From Accumulibacter appositus (lineage in GTDB: Bacteria > Pseudomonadota > Gammaproteobacteria > Burkholderiales > Rhodocyclaceae): 64,000 nucleotides of DNA. Below the pieces are notes generated by a model. The model was not told where the DNA came from and did no database searches. It saw only the letters and a list, made by a program, of their open reading frames with translations. The position numbers and the translations under genes were made by a program. Below, one piece after another: positions 8,580 to 17,699 of the stretch; position 1 is the first letter of the stretch, and the number at the start of each line of letters is the position of its first letter. The stretch lies in the NCBI RefSeq assembly GCF_035440685.1, contig NZ_DAORMW010000015.1; one strand, given 5' to 3'.

Positions 8580-9461
8580 TCAGGCGATACAGGCCAGCTC
8601 GCTCGTGTGCTCCGACGCTTGCGTTGGCAACTGCGGTGCGTGCCGTTCGAGCCAGCCGAGTACGGTTGCAGCACAGTCGCTCCAATGCTCATCGAGAATC
8701 AAGGCGTGCCCGGTATCGGGAACGATCTGGAGCTCAGCGTTCCAGCGCTGCGCAAGTGGGCGGATCAGCTGCGGCGGAAAGACCGTGTCGAGTCTGCCGC
8801 CGAGGACCAGCACCGGCTGCGCCGGTGGCGGCTTCGGCGTCCATCGCCAGCAACCGAGTAGTGCCAGGTCGCAGATCGCCCGTGTCGATTCCGGTTGCAC
8901 CAGCTGCGCGAAACGGAGCAGCGTTTCCGGCTTGGTCGTCGGCGAAAAATAGACGTCCTTGATCATGTGCAGCGCGGTCGCGCTGACCCGCCCGCGGGTC
9001 ACGTTGACCACTTCGCCAAGAAACTTCGGGTATTTCAGCAACAGCTTTGTCGCCGACTCCAGTGTGCCGTTGCGCGGCACCGGCGCCAGCAGGACAGCTG
9101 CCGCAGCGAGCGATTTTTCCAGGAGGCGTTCGGCGATGAAGGAACCCATCGAATGCCCGATCACGATCGGCGCTTGGTCGAAGCCGGCGATGACCCGCTG
9201 CGCATCGGCCAGATAATCGTCGAGACTCAAGGCATCCAGATACTCGCGCCCGTCGCTGCCGCCATGGCCGGAGAAATCGAGCGCGTGGCAATCGTAACCA
9301 TGGTTGGCGAAGAAGGGAAGGAAGTGCACATCCCAGGAGCGGGCATCGACATAGCCACCATGCAGGAAAAGCAGTGGCGGACTCTTCGCGGGGGAGGGGG
9401 TACGCGGGGCGCGATGAATGGTATGCAGAATCGGTTGCCTGGGGCGGCGAAGCGGGGTCAT
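8580..9461 (-). CDS. Alpha/beta-hydrolase
   Basis: 293-residue hydrolase of the alpha/beta fold. An oxyanion-hole motif LLFLHGGYVDARSWD lies near residue 35. The nucleophile elbow is GHSMGS (serine near residue 103). The acid and histidine are most likely in GGRLDTVFPP and DTGHALILDEHW at the C-terminus. No signal peptide is visible, so it is probably cytoplasmic. The substrate cannot be told from sequence; the pattern is that of lysophospholipase-like or monoacylglycerol lipase-like enzymes. It is divergent from the STAND-FGE gene across a 195-base gap. Confidence 0.8.
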   Translation of the reverse strand: MTPLRRPRQPILHTIHRAPRTPSPAKSPPLLFLHGGYVDARSWDVHFLPFFANHGYDCHALDFSGHGGSDGREYLDALSLDDYLADAQRVIAGFDQAPIVIGHSMGSFIAERLLEKSLAAAAVLLAPVPRNGTLESATKLLLKYPKFLGEVVNVTRGRVSATALHMIKDVYFSPTTKPETLLRFAQLVQPESTRAICDLALLGCWRWTPKPPPAQPVLVLGGRLDTVFPPQLIRPLAQRWNAELQIVPDTGHALILDEHWSDCAATVLGWLERHAPQLPTQASEHTSELACIA

Positions 9462-9593
9462 GGGTGGTCTCCGAAAACAAGCCGCAACTATAGGCCAAAT
9501 TACCCTGTCACCGCCAGGCCATTAGCCCTTCGCCGCTACTGGAGGGTGGCCGAGGGTAGGGAAACCATCACGACCCCTGCAATGAGCGACGCC

Positions 9594-9623
9594 TCGACAG
9601 CTCACTACCGTTCGGCCTATGAT
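9594..9623 (+). promoter_or_regulatory. Sigma-70-type promoter of the STAND-FGE gene
   Basis: TCGACA at 9594-9599 and TATGAT at 9618-9623, 18 bases apart; each hexamer differs from consensus by one base. The expected start of transcription is about 25 bases before the ATG at 9657. The rest of the 195-base divergent region shows nothing I can name. Confidence 0.5.
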
Positions 9624-9656
9624 GTTCTAAGGATGTTGCCTGAGGCTTGATCTGAA

Positions 9657-12011
9657 ATGACTCATAGCGCTGCCGCACCTCCCCCATCGAACAAGACCAC
9701 CAAGCGGGCGACCGTGCCGGAAAAGCGTCAGAGCGGTCGGCCTGCCAACCCGGTTTGCTATCCTGCGGTCGATGCCGCCGTAAATCCCTATCCTGGCCTC
9801 GCCGCCTTCACACCAGAAGCGCATCCGTTCTTTTTCGGGCGCGACGAGGATAGCGAGCGGGTCGTTGAACGCCTGGCCGAAACGCGCTTGATTAGCGTTG
9901 TCGGCCGTTCAGGAAGCGGGAAATCCTCGCTGGTCGCCGCCGGCGTCGTGCCGCGCTTGGCGGCGCTTTTCGGCGAGCTCGGCTATCTTCGCTGCGAACC
10001 GCAGGCCAGCCCCTTCCAGCAGCTCGCCGAGGTACTTTGTCGCGAGCCCCCCGGAGCAAGCGCGACCGCCGATCAGGAGACGCTCAATCACCTGCGGCGT
10101 GCGCTGGCAGAGGCCGGCGCGTCGAAATCGTCGCAGGAGCGCCTCGCTGCCGCCTGCGTCGATCTGCTGCGCCAGCGAAAGCGGCCCATGCTCCTGCTCT
10201 TCGACCAGTTCGAGGAGTTGTTTGCGCAAACGCCGGTGACCTGTGCGCGCCGCTTCCGTCAGTTCTTCGGCGCACTGCTCGACATGGAGGGGCTGTATCT
10301 GGTGCTGACGCTGCGCAGCGAATTCACCGTTCGCCTGATGGAATGGCTGGGTGAAGACCTGTTTCGGGCCTCGCTGGTCGCCCTCCAACCGGTCAAGGAT
10401 GAAGAACAGCTGGCGGCGATCATTCGCGGCCCGGCGCAGGCCTGTGGTGTCCCGGTGCAAACCGAGCTGGTGTCGACGCTCATCGCTGCGGCCAGCGGGA
10501 GCACGGGCGCGCTGCCGCTGATCGCCTTGACCCTCGAACGCTTGTTTGAACAGCGTGACGCCGAGGAAGGAATGACCCTGGCGGCCTATGAACGTATGGG
10601 CGGGCTGGCGAGCATCATGGACACGGCGGCGGCCAGTATCGAACGCCTGATCGACAGCGAGCCAGCCCTCGAACTCGCCTGTGCGCAGTTATTTGCCGAG
10701 CTGGCAACGGTGATCGACGAGGTGCCGACGCGGCGCACAGTCGAAATCGCCCCGCTGCGTGTCGACAGGCAGATCAGCCGGCTGGTCGATGCCTTGCGCG
10801 GACAGGGCTTTCTGTCCGAGCCGGACGATCAGCACGTCGAGCTCGCCCACGAGACGCTGCTCATCCATTGGCCGCGCTTGCGGCAGTGGTGCGCCCGCTA
10901 TCGCGACAGCCTGTCGCTACGTCGGCAGGCGAAAATGGCCGCCAGGGAATGGTGGCAGCTCGTCGCGCAGGAGGCAGGTTCGACCGCTGCTGGCCGGCCC
11001 GCTAACGATCCGCGGCTCTGGAGTTGGGAGCGGCAGAAGCCGGTGTTGCTGGCCTTGCTTGAACTCAGCCACCGCGTGCCGGTGCTCGATCCTGACGACT
11101 TTTGCGACCCCGGCATTGCGGCATGGCGCACGCTCGCAGACAGCCTGGACAAGACCTTGCACCGCTTTCTGCGACCCGAACCGCTACGCTTGCTTGATGA
11201 ATTGGCCAGTGACAGGACGCAGCACCACCGCCGCGAAGAGATTGGGCTGCGTCTCAATCAGATGGGCGATCCACGCCGCGGCGTCGGGCTGACCGCCGCG
11301 GGTCTACCGGATATCGTATGGATCGATATTGCCAACGGCGGAGAAGTGCAGCTCGAAGGCAAAGCGACCGAGGTGTTCACGGTGAAACCGCTGCGCATTT
11401 CCCGCTACCCGATCACCTGGCAGCAGTACGGCGCGTTCCTGAACGCCGAGGATGGCTATCACGATCGCCGCTGGTGGCGAAAGCTGGTGCAGCGCAAACA
11501 ACCGGGCGATACGCGTTGGGGTTTCCAGAACCACCCGGCGATCAATATTGCCTGGAGCGACGCCGTCGCTTTCTGCCGCTGGCTGAGCGAGCACTCAGCA
11601 GCGGGTGCGGGAATGATCATTCGTCTGCCGACCGAATGGGAGTGGCAGTGGGTCGCTCAGGGTGGCGTCATGAAACGAAAATATCCATGGGGAAACGACT
11701 GGAACCCGGCGCGCGCCAACAGCCATGAGAGCGGCACCGGCAGAACCATGGCCGTCGGCATGTATCCGCTGGGCGCTCCCGAAGGAGAGGCGGTTGCCGA
11801 CCTCGCCGGCAACGTCTGGGAGTGGTGTCTGAACGAGTACGACCATCCAGCCAGCACGCAGATCGGCGGCGAGGTTTCGCGCACGCTGCGCGGCGGGTCG
11901 TGGCTCGATTTCCCGGGTGACCTGCGAACCGCCAAGCGAGAGGAGTTCTCGCCCGATGACCGCGATGGCGACATCGGCTTCCGGGTGGTGCTCGCGACGC
12001 CGTTCGAATAG
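9657..12011 (+). CDS. STAND NTPase fused to a catalytically dead FGE-like (SUMF1) domain
   Basis: 784 residues in four parts. Residues 1-45 are a polar, probably disordered tail. Residues 46-410 form a STAND-type P-loop NTPase, with YPGLAAFTPEAHPFFFGRD, Walker A GRSGSGKS (83-90), Walker B LLLFDQFEE (179-187) and the winged-helix hallmark ELAHETLLIHWPRL (395-408). Residues 411-545 are a helical linker. Residues 550-780 are a formylglycine-generating-enzyme/sulfatase-modifying fold with IRLPTEWEWQWVAQGG, DLAGNVWEWC and SRTLRGGSW. The two cysteines that FGE enzymes carry near their C-terminus are absent (the end reads GDIGFRVV), so this domain should bind rather than catalyse. STAND proteins are signal switches, often in programmed cell death or antiphage defence. 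I infer a sensor role. No effector domain is fused. Confidence 0.85.
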   Translation: MTHSAAAPPPSNKTTKRATVPEKRQSGRPANPVCYPAVDAAVNPYPGLAAFTPEAHPFFFGRDEDSERVVERLAETRLISVVGRSGSGKSSLVAAGVVPRLAALFGELGYLRCEPQASPFQQLAEVLCREPPGASATADQETLNHLRRALAEAGASKSSQERLAAACVDLLRQRKRPMLLLFDQFEELFAQTPVTCARRFRQFFGALLDMEGLYLVLTLRSEFTVRLMEWLGEDLFRASLVALQPVKDEEQLAAIIRGPAQACGVPVQTELVSTLIAAASGSTGALPLIALTLERLFEQRDAEEGMTLAAYERMGGLASIMDTAAASIERLIDSEPALELACAQLFAELATVIDEVPTRRTVEIAPLRVDRQISRLVDALRGQGFLSEPDDQHVELAHETLLIHWPRLRQWCARYRDSLSLRRQAKMAAREWWQLVAQEAGSTAAGRPANDPRLWSWERQKPVLLALLELSHRVPVLDPDDFCDPGIAAWRTLADSLDKTLHRFLRPEPLRLLDELASDRTQHHRREEIGLRLNQMGDPRRGVGLTAAGLPDIVWIDIANGGEVQLEGKATEVFTVKPLRISRYPITWQQYGAFLNAEDGYHDRRWWRKLVQRKQPGDTRWGFQNHPAINIAWSDAVAFCRWLSEHSAAGAGMIIRLPTEWEWQWVAQGGVMKRKYPWGNDWNPARANSHESGTGRTMAVGMYPLGAPEGEAVADLAGNVWEWCLNEYDHPASTQIGGEVSRTLRGGSWLDFPGDLRTAKREEFSPDDRDGDIGFRVVLATPFE

Positions 12012-12106
12012 GCCGCATAGGCCGATGAGGCGCAGCGCTTTCTCCCGGCTGCAATCCCGGCCAGGGGACTTGCCGTGAGCGTGCTTGCGGGGGCAGCGGG
12101 TGGCGC

Positions 12107-12354
12107 TCATTTGCGGCTGACGGTGACGCTCACCTGGCCGCAGTTGTTGCCATAGAACTTCCAGGCATCATTGGCGTAGCAATACAGGTAGCCCGAGCGC
12201 TGCGGTTTGAAAGCGCACTGCTCGCCGATGGTGAAGGTCTCCCCCTCGATCGGGCCTGTGCCAGCGGCGCTACCGGAGCCGGCAGGGCGCCCATTTCCTG
12301 CTCCGGGCTGCACCAGGTTCCGTCACTGCAGACAACGAGCTTGCGTGGCTTCAT
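12107..12354 (-). pseudogene. Remnant of a DUF2235 (Tle1-like) hydrolase gene
   Basis: The ATG at 12354 overlaps the stop codon of the GGDEF-EAL gene and opens MKPRKLVVCSDGTWCSPEQE, the typical start of DUF2235 alpha/beta hydrolases, a family that includes type VI secretion phospholipases of the Tle1 group. After about 20 residues the frame loses all similarity. In another frame, from about 12313 to the stop at 12107, the sequence continues to YCYANDAWKFYGNNCG and VSVTVSR, which resembles the C-terminal end of such proteins. The several hundred residues expected between them are missing. I read this as an internal deletion plus a frameshift. The C-terminal match is from memory and is the weaker part. 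Confidence 0.6.
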
Positions 12355-15300
12355 CGTATCTCCTCCGTGCCATTGGCCGGCGGCAAGGTAAAGTGGAAGC
12401 GGGTGAATTCTGCAGCCGGCCGCGGCCGGCTGAACAGGAAGCCCTGCACCGCGAAGCAGCCGTGTGCGGCAAGGAAATTCAGCTGCTCGACGGTTTCGAC
12501 GCCCTCGGCGATGACTTCCATTTTCAGGCTCTTGGCCATGGCCACGACGGCGTGCACAATGGCCGCGTCGTTGGCGTCGGTCGACAGGTCGCGCACGAAC
12601 GAGCGGTCGATCTTCAGTCGCGAGACCGGAAAACGCTTGAGGTAGGCGAGACTCGAGTAGCCGGTACCAAAGTCGTCGATGGCCAGGCGCACGCCCAGGG
12701 CAGCGAGTCCCTGCAGCAGCTGGACGGCGGCCAGGGGGTCGTTCATCAGCAGGCTCTCGGTCAATTCGAGTTCGAGAGTCAAGGGCGGCAAGTTCGCTTC
12801 GGAGAGAATGGCGGCGATCCGCTCGCACAGGTCGCCCTGCTGCAACTGGCGTGCCGAGAGGTTGACGCTAATCCGCAGGCCGTTCTGGCCAGCACCGTGC
12901 CAACGTTTCGCCTGCTGACAGGCCTCGCGCAGGACCCACTCGCCGATCGGAATAATGAGGCCCGTTTCCTCGGCAACCGGGATGAAGCGATCCGGCGCGA
13001 CGAGGCCCAGCTGCGGGTGGTGCCAGCGAATCAGCGCTTCCATGCCGGTGGTCTCGCCACTGCGGCGGTCAACCTGCGGTTGGTAGAAGAGTTCGAACTC
13101 GCCGCGTTCAATGGCGGTGCGCAGGTCGTTCTCGATCGACACGCGCTCGATCACCGCCTGGTTCATGACCTGGGTGAAGAACTGAAAGTTGTTACGACCG
13201 CGCTCCTTGGCGTGATACATCGCCGTGTCGGCATTGCGTAGCAGGCTAGGCACATCTTCGCCGTCTTCCGGATAGATGCTGATGCCGATACTTGGTGTCA
13301 CGTGCAGCGGACGCTTGCCGACCAACTGTGGCGCCGCAACGGCGGCGAGCACCTTGCGCGCGACCCGCGCCACGCGCTCAACGTCGGCCACGTCGGGAAT
13401 TACGATGATGAACTCGTCGCCGCCGAGCCGGGCGACGGTTTCGGTTTCGCGCAGCACCTTGCTGAGACGCTCGGCAACACGCGCCAGGAGCTGGTCGCCG
13501 ACGTCATGACCCAGCGTATCGTTGATCAGCTTGAAGCGATCGAGGTCGAGGAAAAGCACCGCCGTATGCGTAGCCTCGCGCCTGGATTTGGCGAGCGCCT
13601 GGCGAATGCGGTCCTCGAGCAGCGTACGGTTGGGCAACCTGGTCAGCACATCGTGGTGGGCGAGGAAGTGGATGTGCGCCTCGGACTGCTTGCGTTCGCT
13701 GATATCGTCGAAACTACCGGTGTAGTGGGTGACCGTCCCATCGGCGCTCTTGACCACGGTAACCGTCAGCCAGGCCGGAAAGACTTCACCGTTCTTGCGG
13801 CGCTGCCAGACTTCCCCCTGCCACAAGCCATCCGCCGCGATCGTCGACCAGTCATCGAGAGCCGGGCCGTCGCTCTGCAGTGCGGCGGAAAACAGCCCGG
13901 GTGTTTCACCGATGACCTCGTGCTGTGCGTAACCGGTGATCGTGGTCAGCGCCGGGTTGGCCGAGACGATGCGCTCCTCGCCGTTGGTGATACAGATCGC
14001 CGAAGTGCTTGCCGAGAAGACCGTTGCCGCCAGACGCTGCGCCTGCTCGGCGCGACGCTGATTGACGATCCGCCAGATATCCTGGCCGATCAGGCGGGTA
14101 GTCTCGATGTCACTGTCGCTGTAGGGCTCGGCCTTGTTGCCGACGCCAAGCAGCATGCGCCCCAGCCCCCCCTCGACCACTGGTACGCCGATCAGCCGTT
14201 CGAGCCCGGCAAGCGCCAGCCGCTGAACGCTGGCCGGGCTTGTCGGCTGGTCGTTGAAAACCAGGGGCGAGCGCTGCCGTAAGGCTTCGTCCCAGAGATC
14301 GGCCAGACTGCTGCTACAAAGCCTGTCGGCAAGCGCCCGCGAAGCACCGCTGCGCGTTCCCTGCGACCAGCTCACGGAGTCGATACTGTGCTGATCGGCC
14401 CGTGCGAGAGAGAGGAAAGAGACCCGGCTGCCGGTCAATTTCTCGACTACGGCGAGCCCGTGCTGGATGAAGGCGCTTTCCTCCATTTGCTCGGCAGCCT
14501 TGGGTAGTTCAAGCATCGCTAGAGCCCTTTCGGCCTGATGCTTGAGCAGTGCGGCTGACCGCTGTTGCGCTTCGTCGCGGCGTTGGCGTTCGCTGATATC
14601 GGTAAGGATGCAATGGCTGCACGCCCCGCCTTGCGGTGTCCGATGGATGCGGCCGCTGGCCTGAACGGTGATCGACTTGCCGTCTTTGCACCGCAAGTCG
14701 AGCAGCAGATCCTTGATCTGCCCTTGCTCGACGTCTGTCGGAAAGGCCTCCTGCAATACCGGCCAATAACGCGCCTCCAGGAAGGCGCTGATCGGCTGGC
14801 CGATGACCTCGGCACGCTCGTAACCGAGCAGGGCCAGCCAGGCGTCGTTGACCTCGACCAGCCGGTAGTTAGCGAGGTCCACCGACTGATAGGGCAGTGG
14901 CGCGCCTCTGAACAAGGCGTGATAGTGCTCTTCGGATGCCGCCAGTGCCGCTTCGCGTTCGAGGATGGCGTTGGCCATGCGGCGCATGCTCGACGCCAGG
15001 TTTTCCAGCTCCGCGGCTCGCGAGGAGGGAAGCGGCGCCGCGTAGTCACCGTCGGCGATGGCCTGAACATGGCGCCCGAAGTCGGCGATCCGCCGAACCA
15101 GGCGCTGGCCATAGATGTAGGCGCCGAGCACCGCCAGCGCAAGGGCCACGGCAAGGCCTCCGGCGATGGCCAGCAAGGTCGAACGCATGGTCGCGAACGC
15201 GATCTCCGTCGGCTGTGCCACCAGTGTCAGCCAGCCGGAGTCGCCCACCGGCACCACGGTGCCGATGTGCGCCTGCCCGTCGAGGGCAAAACGACCGGTC

Positions 15301-16028
15301 CCGAAGCGCCCGGCAAGAGCGGCCTGCACGAGCGGCAGGTTGGCGAGATTTTCCTGACGCGCAGCGCGGTCAGCGTCCGGATGCGCGACGACCTGCCCGA
15401 GACGGTCGATGACGATCGGCAGCAGGGCGGCGGCGCGCCCGAGTTCCATGATATGCGCCGACAAGTGCCGGAGATCGATTTCACCGACCAGCGTCGAGCC
15501 GGCGCCGAGGGTGAATGCCGCTTTATCCAGCGGCACGGTGATGGCGACGACGATCTTGCCACGCTGCGACAGGTAGGTGTCGGACCAGCTCGTGCTGCCG
15601 CTGGAACGTGCGGCGCGAAGGAAACTTCGTGCCGAGAAGTCGAGCCCCAGCAGCTCATCGCGGCCACTTCGACGCGCGAGCGGCAGACCCACATCGCTGA
15701 CCCGGGCGTTGGCATCGAGAACGTAGAGCGCGTCCAATGGTGCGTGCGCGTTGACCTGGGTGTCGATAATTACCCGAGCCCCTCGGCGTGCGCTCGCGGG
15801 AATTGCTTCGATTTCGGCAGCGATGCGTTCGAGTTCGCCTGCCGAGCCCTGCAGAAAGTCGTCCACCTGTCGCGCCAAGGCGACTGCCAGCGCACGGTTA
15901 CTGCTCTCCACCTGATCGTTCAGCAGCGGCAGCAGTACCCCGAGCAGGAAGGCGACCACCACCACGGTGGCCATGGCAACGACCGCCGACAGGCTCAGGG
16001 CAAGCCACAAGCGAAGAGAGCGTGCCAT
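12351..16028 (-). CDS. Membrane sensor with PAS, GAF, GGDEF and EAL domains
   Basis: 1225-residue c-di-GMP turnover protein. In order: TM helix (about 8-35), a large periplasmic Cache-like sensor (about 40-275), second TM (about 283-306), HAMP (about 308-362), PAS (365-485), GAF (505-665), second PAS (670-780), diguanylate cyclase with intact GGDEF (869-873), and phosphodiesterase whose EAL motif is at about 997-999. Downstream EAL-domain motifs DDFGTGYSSLAYLKR and KIDRSFV are intact, so both activities are possible. I took ATG 16028 (MARSLRLWLAL) because the upstream extension is not hydrophobic. The gene directly upstream encodes an orphan periplasmic binding lipoprotein, and the pair probably forms one sensory unit. 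Confidence 0.92.
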   Translation of the reverse strand: MARSLRLWLALSLSAVVAMATVVVVAFLLGVLLPLLNDQVESSNRALAVALARQVDDFLQGSAGELERIAAEIEAIPASARRGARVIIDTQVNAHAPLDALYVLDANARVSDVGLPLARRSGRDELLGLDFSARSFLRAARSSGSTSWSDTYLSQRGKIVVAITVPLDKAAFTLGAGSTLVGEIDLRHLSAHIMELGRAAALLPIVIDRLGQVVAHPDADRAARQENLANLPLVQAALAGRFGTGRFALDGQAHIGTVVPVGDSGWLTLVAQPTEIAFATMRSTLLAIAGGLAVALALAVLGAYIYGQRLVRRIADFGRHVQAIADGDYAAPLPSSRAAELENLASSMRRMANAILEREAALAASEEHYHALFRGAPLPYQSVDLANYRLVEVNDAWLALLGYERAEVIGQPISAFLEARYWPVLQEAFPTDVEQGQIKDLLLDLRCKDGKSITVQASGRIHRTPQGGACSHCILTDISERQRRDEAQQRSAALLKHQAERALAMLELPKAAEQMEESAFIQHGLAVVEKLTGSRVSFLSLARADQHSIDSVSWSQGTRSGASRALADRLCSSSLADLWDEALRQRSPLVFNDQPTSPASVQRLALAGLERLIGVPVVEGGLGRMLLGVGNKAEPYSDSDIETTRLIGQDIWRIVNQRRAEQAQRLAATVFSASTSAICITNGEERIVSANPALTTITGYAQHEVIGETPGLFSAALQSDGPALDDWSTIAADGLWQGEVWQRRKNGEVFPAWLTVTVVKSADGTVTHYTGSFDDISERKQSEAHIHFLAHHDVLTRLPNRTLLEDRIRQALAKSRREATHTAVLFLDLDRFKLINDTLGHDVGDQLLARVAERLSKVLRETETVARLGGDEFIIVIPDVADVERVARVARKVLAAVAAPQLVGKRPLHVTPSIGISIYPEDGEDVPSLLRNADTAMYHAKERGRNNFQFFTQVMNQAVIERVSIENDLRTAIERGEFELFYQPQVDRRSGETTGMEALIRWHHPQLGLVAPDRFIPVAEETGLIIPIGEWVLREACQQAKRWHGAGQNGLRISVNLSARQLQQGDLCERIAAILSEANLPPLTLELELTESLLMNDPLAAVQLLQGLAALGVRLAIDDFGTGYSSLAYLKRFPVSRLKIDRSFVRDLSTDANDAAIVHAVVAMAKSLKMEVIAEGVETVEQLNFLAAHGCFAVQGFLFSRPRPAAEFTRFHFTLPPANGTEEIR

Positions 16029-16120
16029 ATCGCCAATCCTCGGCCAGCTAGGCCAGGACACCTCGGCACGGCCCCATTACGGCGCCAAGGCCGAGCCTCT
16101 TGCGGGATCGATGGCGGCGC

Positions 16121-17269
16121 CTATTGCAGCGACTCGAACTTGCCATCGCGTATGACCGATAGGAAAGTATCGCGCCGCGTGTCGCCGCCGGCATCGAAGC
16201 GGATCGGCGACTGCGCGCCAGCGAAGGAGGCCTGTGTGAGCAGTGCCTGTTTTAGGGTCTGTCCTCTGGATCTGGCAGCAAGGGCGTCGAGTGCGACATT
16301 GGTGGCGTCGAAGCCCGTCAATCCGGGGAAGCCCGGCTCGTGGGCGAAGCGCTCGCGATAGGCACGCAGGAACGCCAGATACGCCGGGGAGGTGCTGCCG
16401 CGGTCGACGTATTGGGCGACCACCAGCCCTTCAACGGCGCGGCCGCCAAGCTCGAGCAGGCGTTCGGTAGCCGCCCATTCGGATGTGGCGATACGCAGAT
16501 CGGCAGCACGCATGCGTAGTTGCTGGACCAGCAAGGCGGTATCCACCGAATTGGCGATGATGACCACCCCGTCAGGCTGTTCGGCGAGAACGCTGCTTGC
16601 CAGCGCGGCCAGCGATTGACCTGATTCGAAACCCACTTCGGCAATGATTTCTCCACCGAGGCGCTCGAAGGCGGTTCGGAAATCGCCTGCCCAGCTCTCG
16701 CTATAGGCCTTGTTGCGGAGGTCACAGACGAGTACTGGGCGCCGCAGACCGTTTTCTCGGAAGTGGTATTCAGCCGACTTGGAGACGTGCGCCGCAGTGG
16801 GTGCGACGACTCGGAAGAATTGATCGTCGAGACCCGTCAGCGCGTTCGTCGTCACCGTCGGAGAGATTAGAGGGACGCCGGCAGTGTTGAACTGCGGCAG
16901 GATCGCCAAAGCCATGGCGCTGGTCATTGGACCGATGACCACCTCGGGTTTTTGGGCCAGCAGTCGGCCAGCGGCCTGTTTGGCGACTTCGACGTCCTGC
17001 CGGTCGTCCTCGGCGATCAGTTCGATTGGTCGACCGTTGATTCCGCCTTGTCGGTTGCGCATCTCGACGGCGAGCATGGCACCGTTGCGACCGCCAATAC
17101 CGAGGTCGGCGACGCGCCCCGAGAGTCCGCCGAGAAAACCGATGCGCACCGGCTCCGGCGGCGAACAAGCAAGCGCGCCGAGCAGGAGGGCTGCGACCAT
17201 CGTGGAGAGTGCCAGACGGATGATTGGCTGCCGCCGTTTGCGAACCGTCATTAGTATTGACGCAAGCAT
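16121..17269 (-). CDS. Periplasmic binding lipoprotein, branched-chain amino-acid (LivJ/K) type
   Basis: 382-residue binding protein of the Peripla_BP_6 class. The N-terminus has a signal peptide ending in the lipobox LGALAC, so the mature protein is lipid-anchored. It then reads IGFLGGLSGRVADLG, as in Leu/Ile/Val-type binding proteins, and later GRPIELIAEDDRQDVEVA. I chose ATG 17269, preceded at five bases by GGAGGG. No permease or ATPase gene accompanies it. Its neighbour 92 bases downstream is the GGDEF-EAL sensor, so it may present a ligand to that sensor's periplasmic domain rather than feed a transporter. The ligand is unknown. Confidence 0.85.
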   Translation of the reverse strand: MLASILMTVRKRRQPIIRLALSTMVAALLLGALACSPPEPVRIGFLGGLSGRVADLGIGGRNGAMLAVEMRNRQGGINGRPIELIAEDDRQDVEVAKQAAGRLLAQKPEVVIGPMTSAMALAILPQFNTAGVPLISPTVTTNALTGLDDQFFRVVAPTAAHVSKSAEYHFRENGLRRPVLVCDLRNKAYSESWAGDFRTAFERLGGEIIAEVGFESGQSLAALASSVLAEQPDGVVIIANSVDTALLVQQLRMRAADLRIATSEWAATERLLELGGRAVEGLVVAQYVDRGSTSPAYLAFLRAYRERFAHEPGFPGLTGFDATNVALDALAARSRGQTLKQALLTQASFAGAQSPIRFDAGGDTRRDTFLSVIRDGKFESLQ

Positions 17270-17600
17270 CGATTCCCTCCGCTGCACCGAACCACCCTGC
17301 GGCAATCGCCAAAAGCCGAATGTACCATTGTACGAGCAGACTGCGCGCCGCGCCGATGCCCGGTGGCATACGAACGTGCGGAATATCGCAAGTCCCATGA
17401 CGACGCTGCTGGCGATCGGAAGACTGGCGCCGGCCGGAATCTTGGCTGCCGCTGGCGGGAAGCGGTTGTGCCCGTTGCTGCAGAAAACCTTGGTCGGGAC
17501 AAGAAATTCCGACTTGTCGATCAGCCATGACAGATTTGCAGGCTGACCGGGAAAAAGTTCGAAAAGTGCGCAAAACAGGCGACTATTGGCTCTCAAGCGA

Positions 17601-17630
17601 TTGAAACGACGAACATGTCGGCGCTATTAT
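17601..17630 (+). promoter_or_regulatory. Sigma-70-type promoter of ppk2
   Basis: TTGAAA at 17601-17606 and TATTAT at 17625-17630, 18 bases apart, about 70 bases before the ppk2 start codon. The rest of the 430-base region between the binding-lipoprotein gene and ppk2 (17270-17600) shows no gene or repeat that I can support. Confidence 0.5.
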
Positions 17631-17654
17631 GGCAGACGTCGTCAAGCGTTGATC

Positions 17655-17670
17655 TGGCGGCATTTTTGCA
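17655..17670 (+). promoter_or_regulatory. Possible second, sigma-54-type promoter of ppk2
   Basis: TGGCGGCATTTTTGCA has the invariant GG and GC doublets at the required 10-base separation and a good -12 element (TTGCA), but a poor middle part of the -24 element. Transcription would start only about 18 bases before the ATG. This is a weak call. Confidence 0.25.
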
Positions 17671-17699
17671 GCAGAACACACCCACTGGGAGAGACACAG

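Noticed and set aside
12130..12828. A 232-codon minus-strand frame spanning the DUF2235 start and the EAL domain
   Set aside because: Its upstream part is an out-of-frame reading of the EAL domain; only the piece from 12354 on is meaningful.
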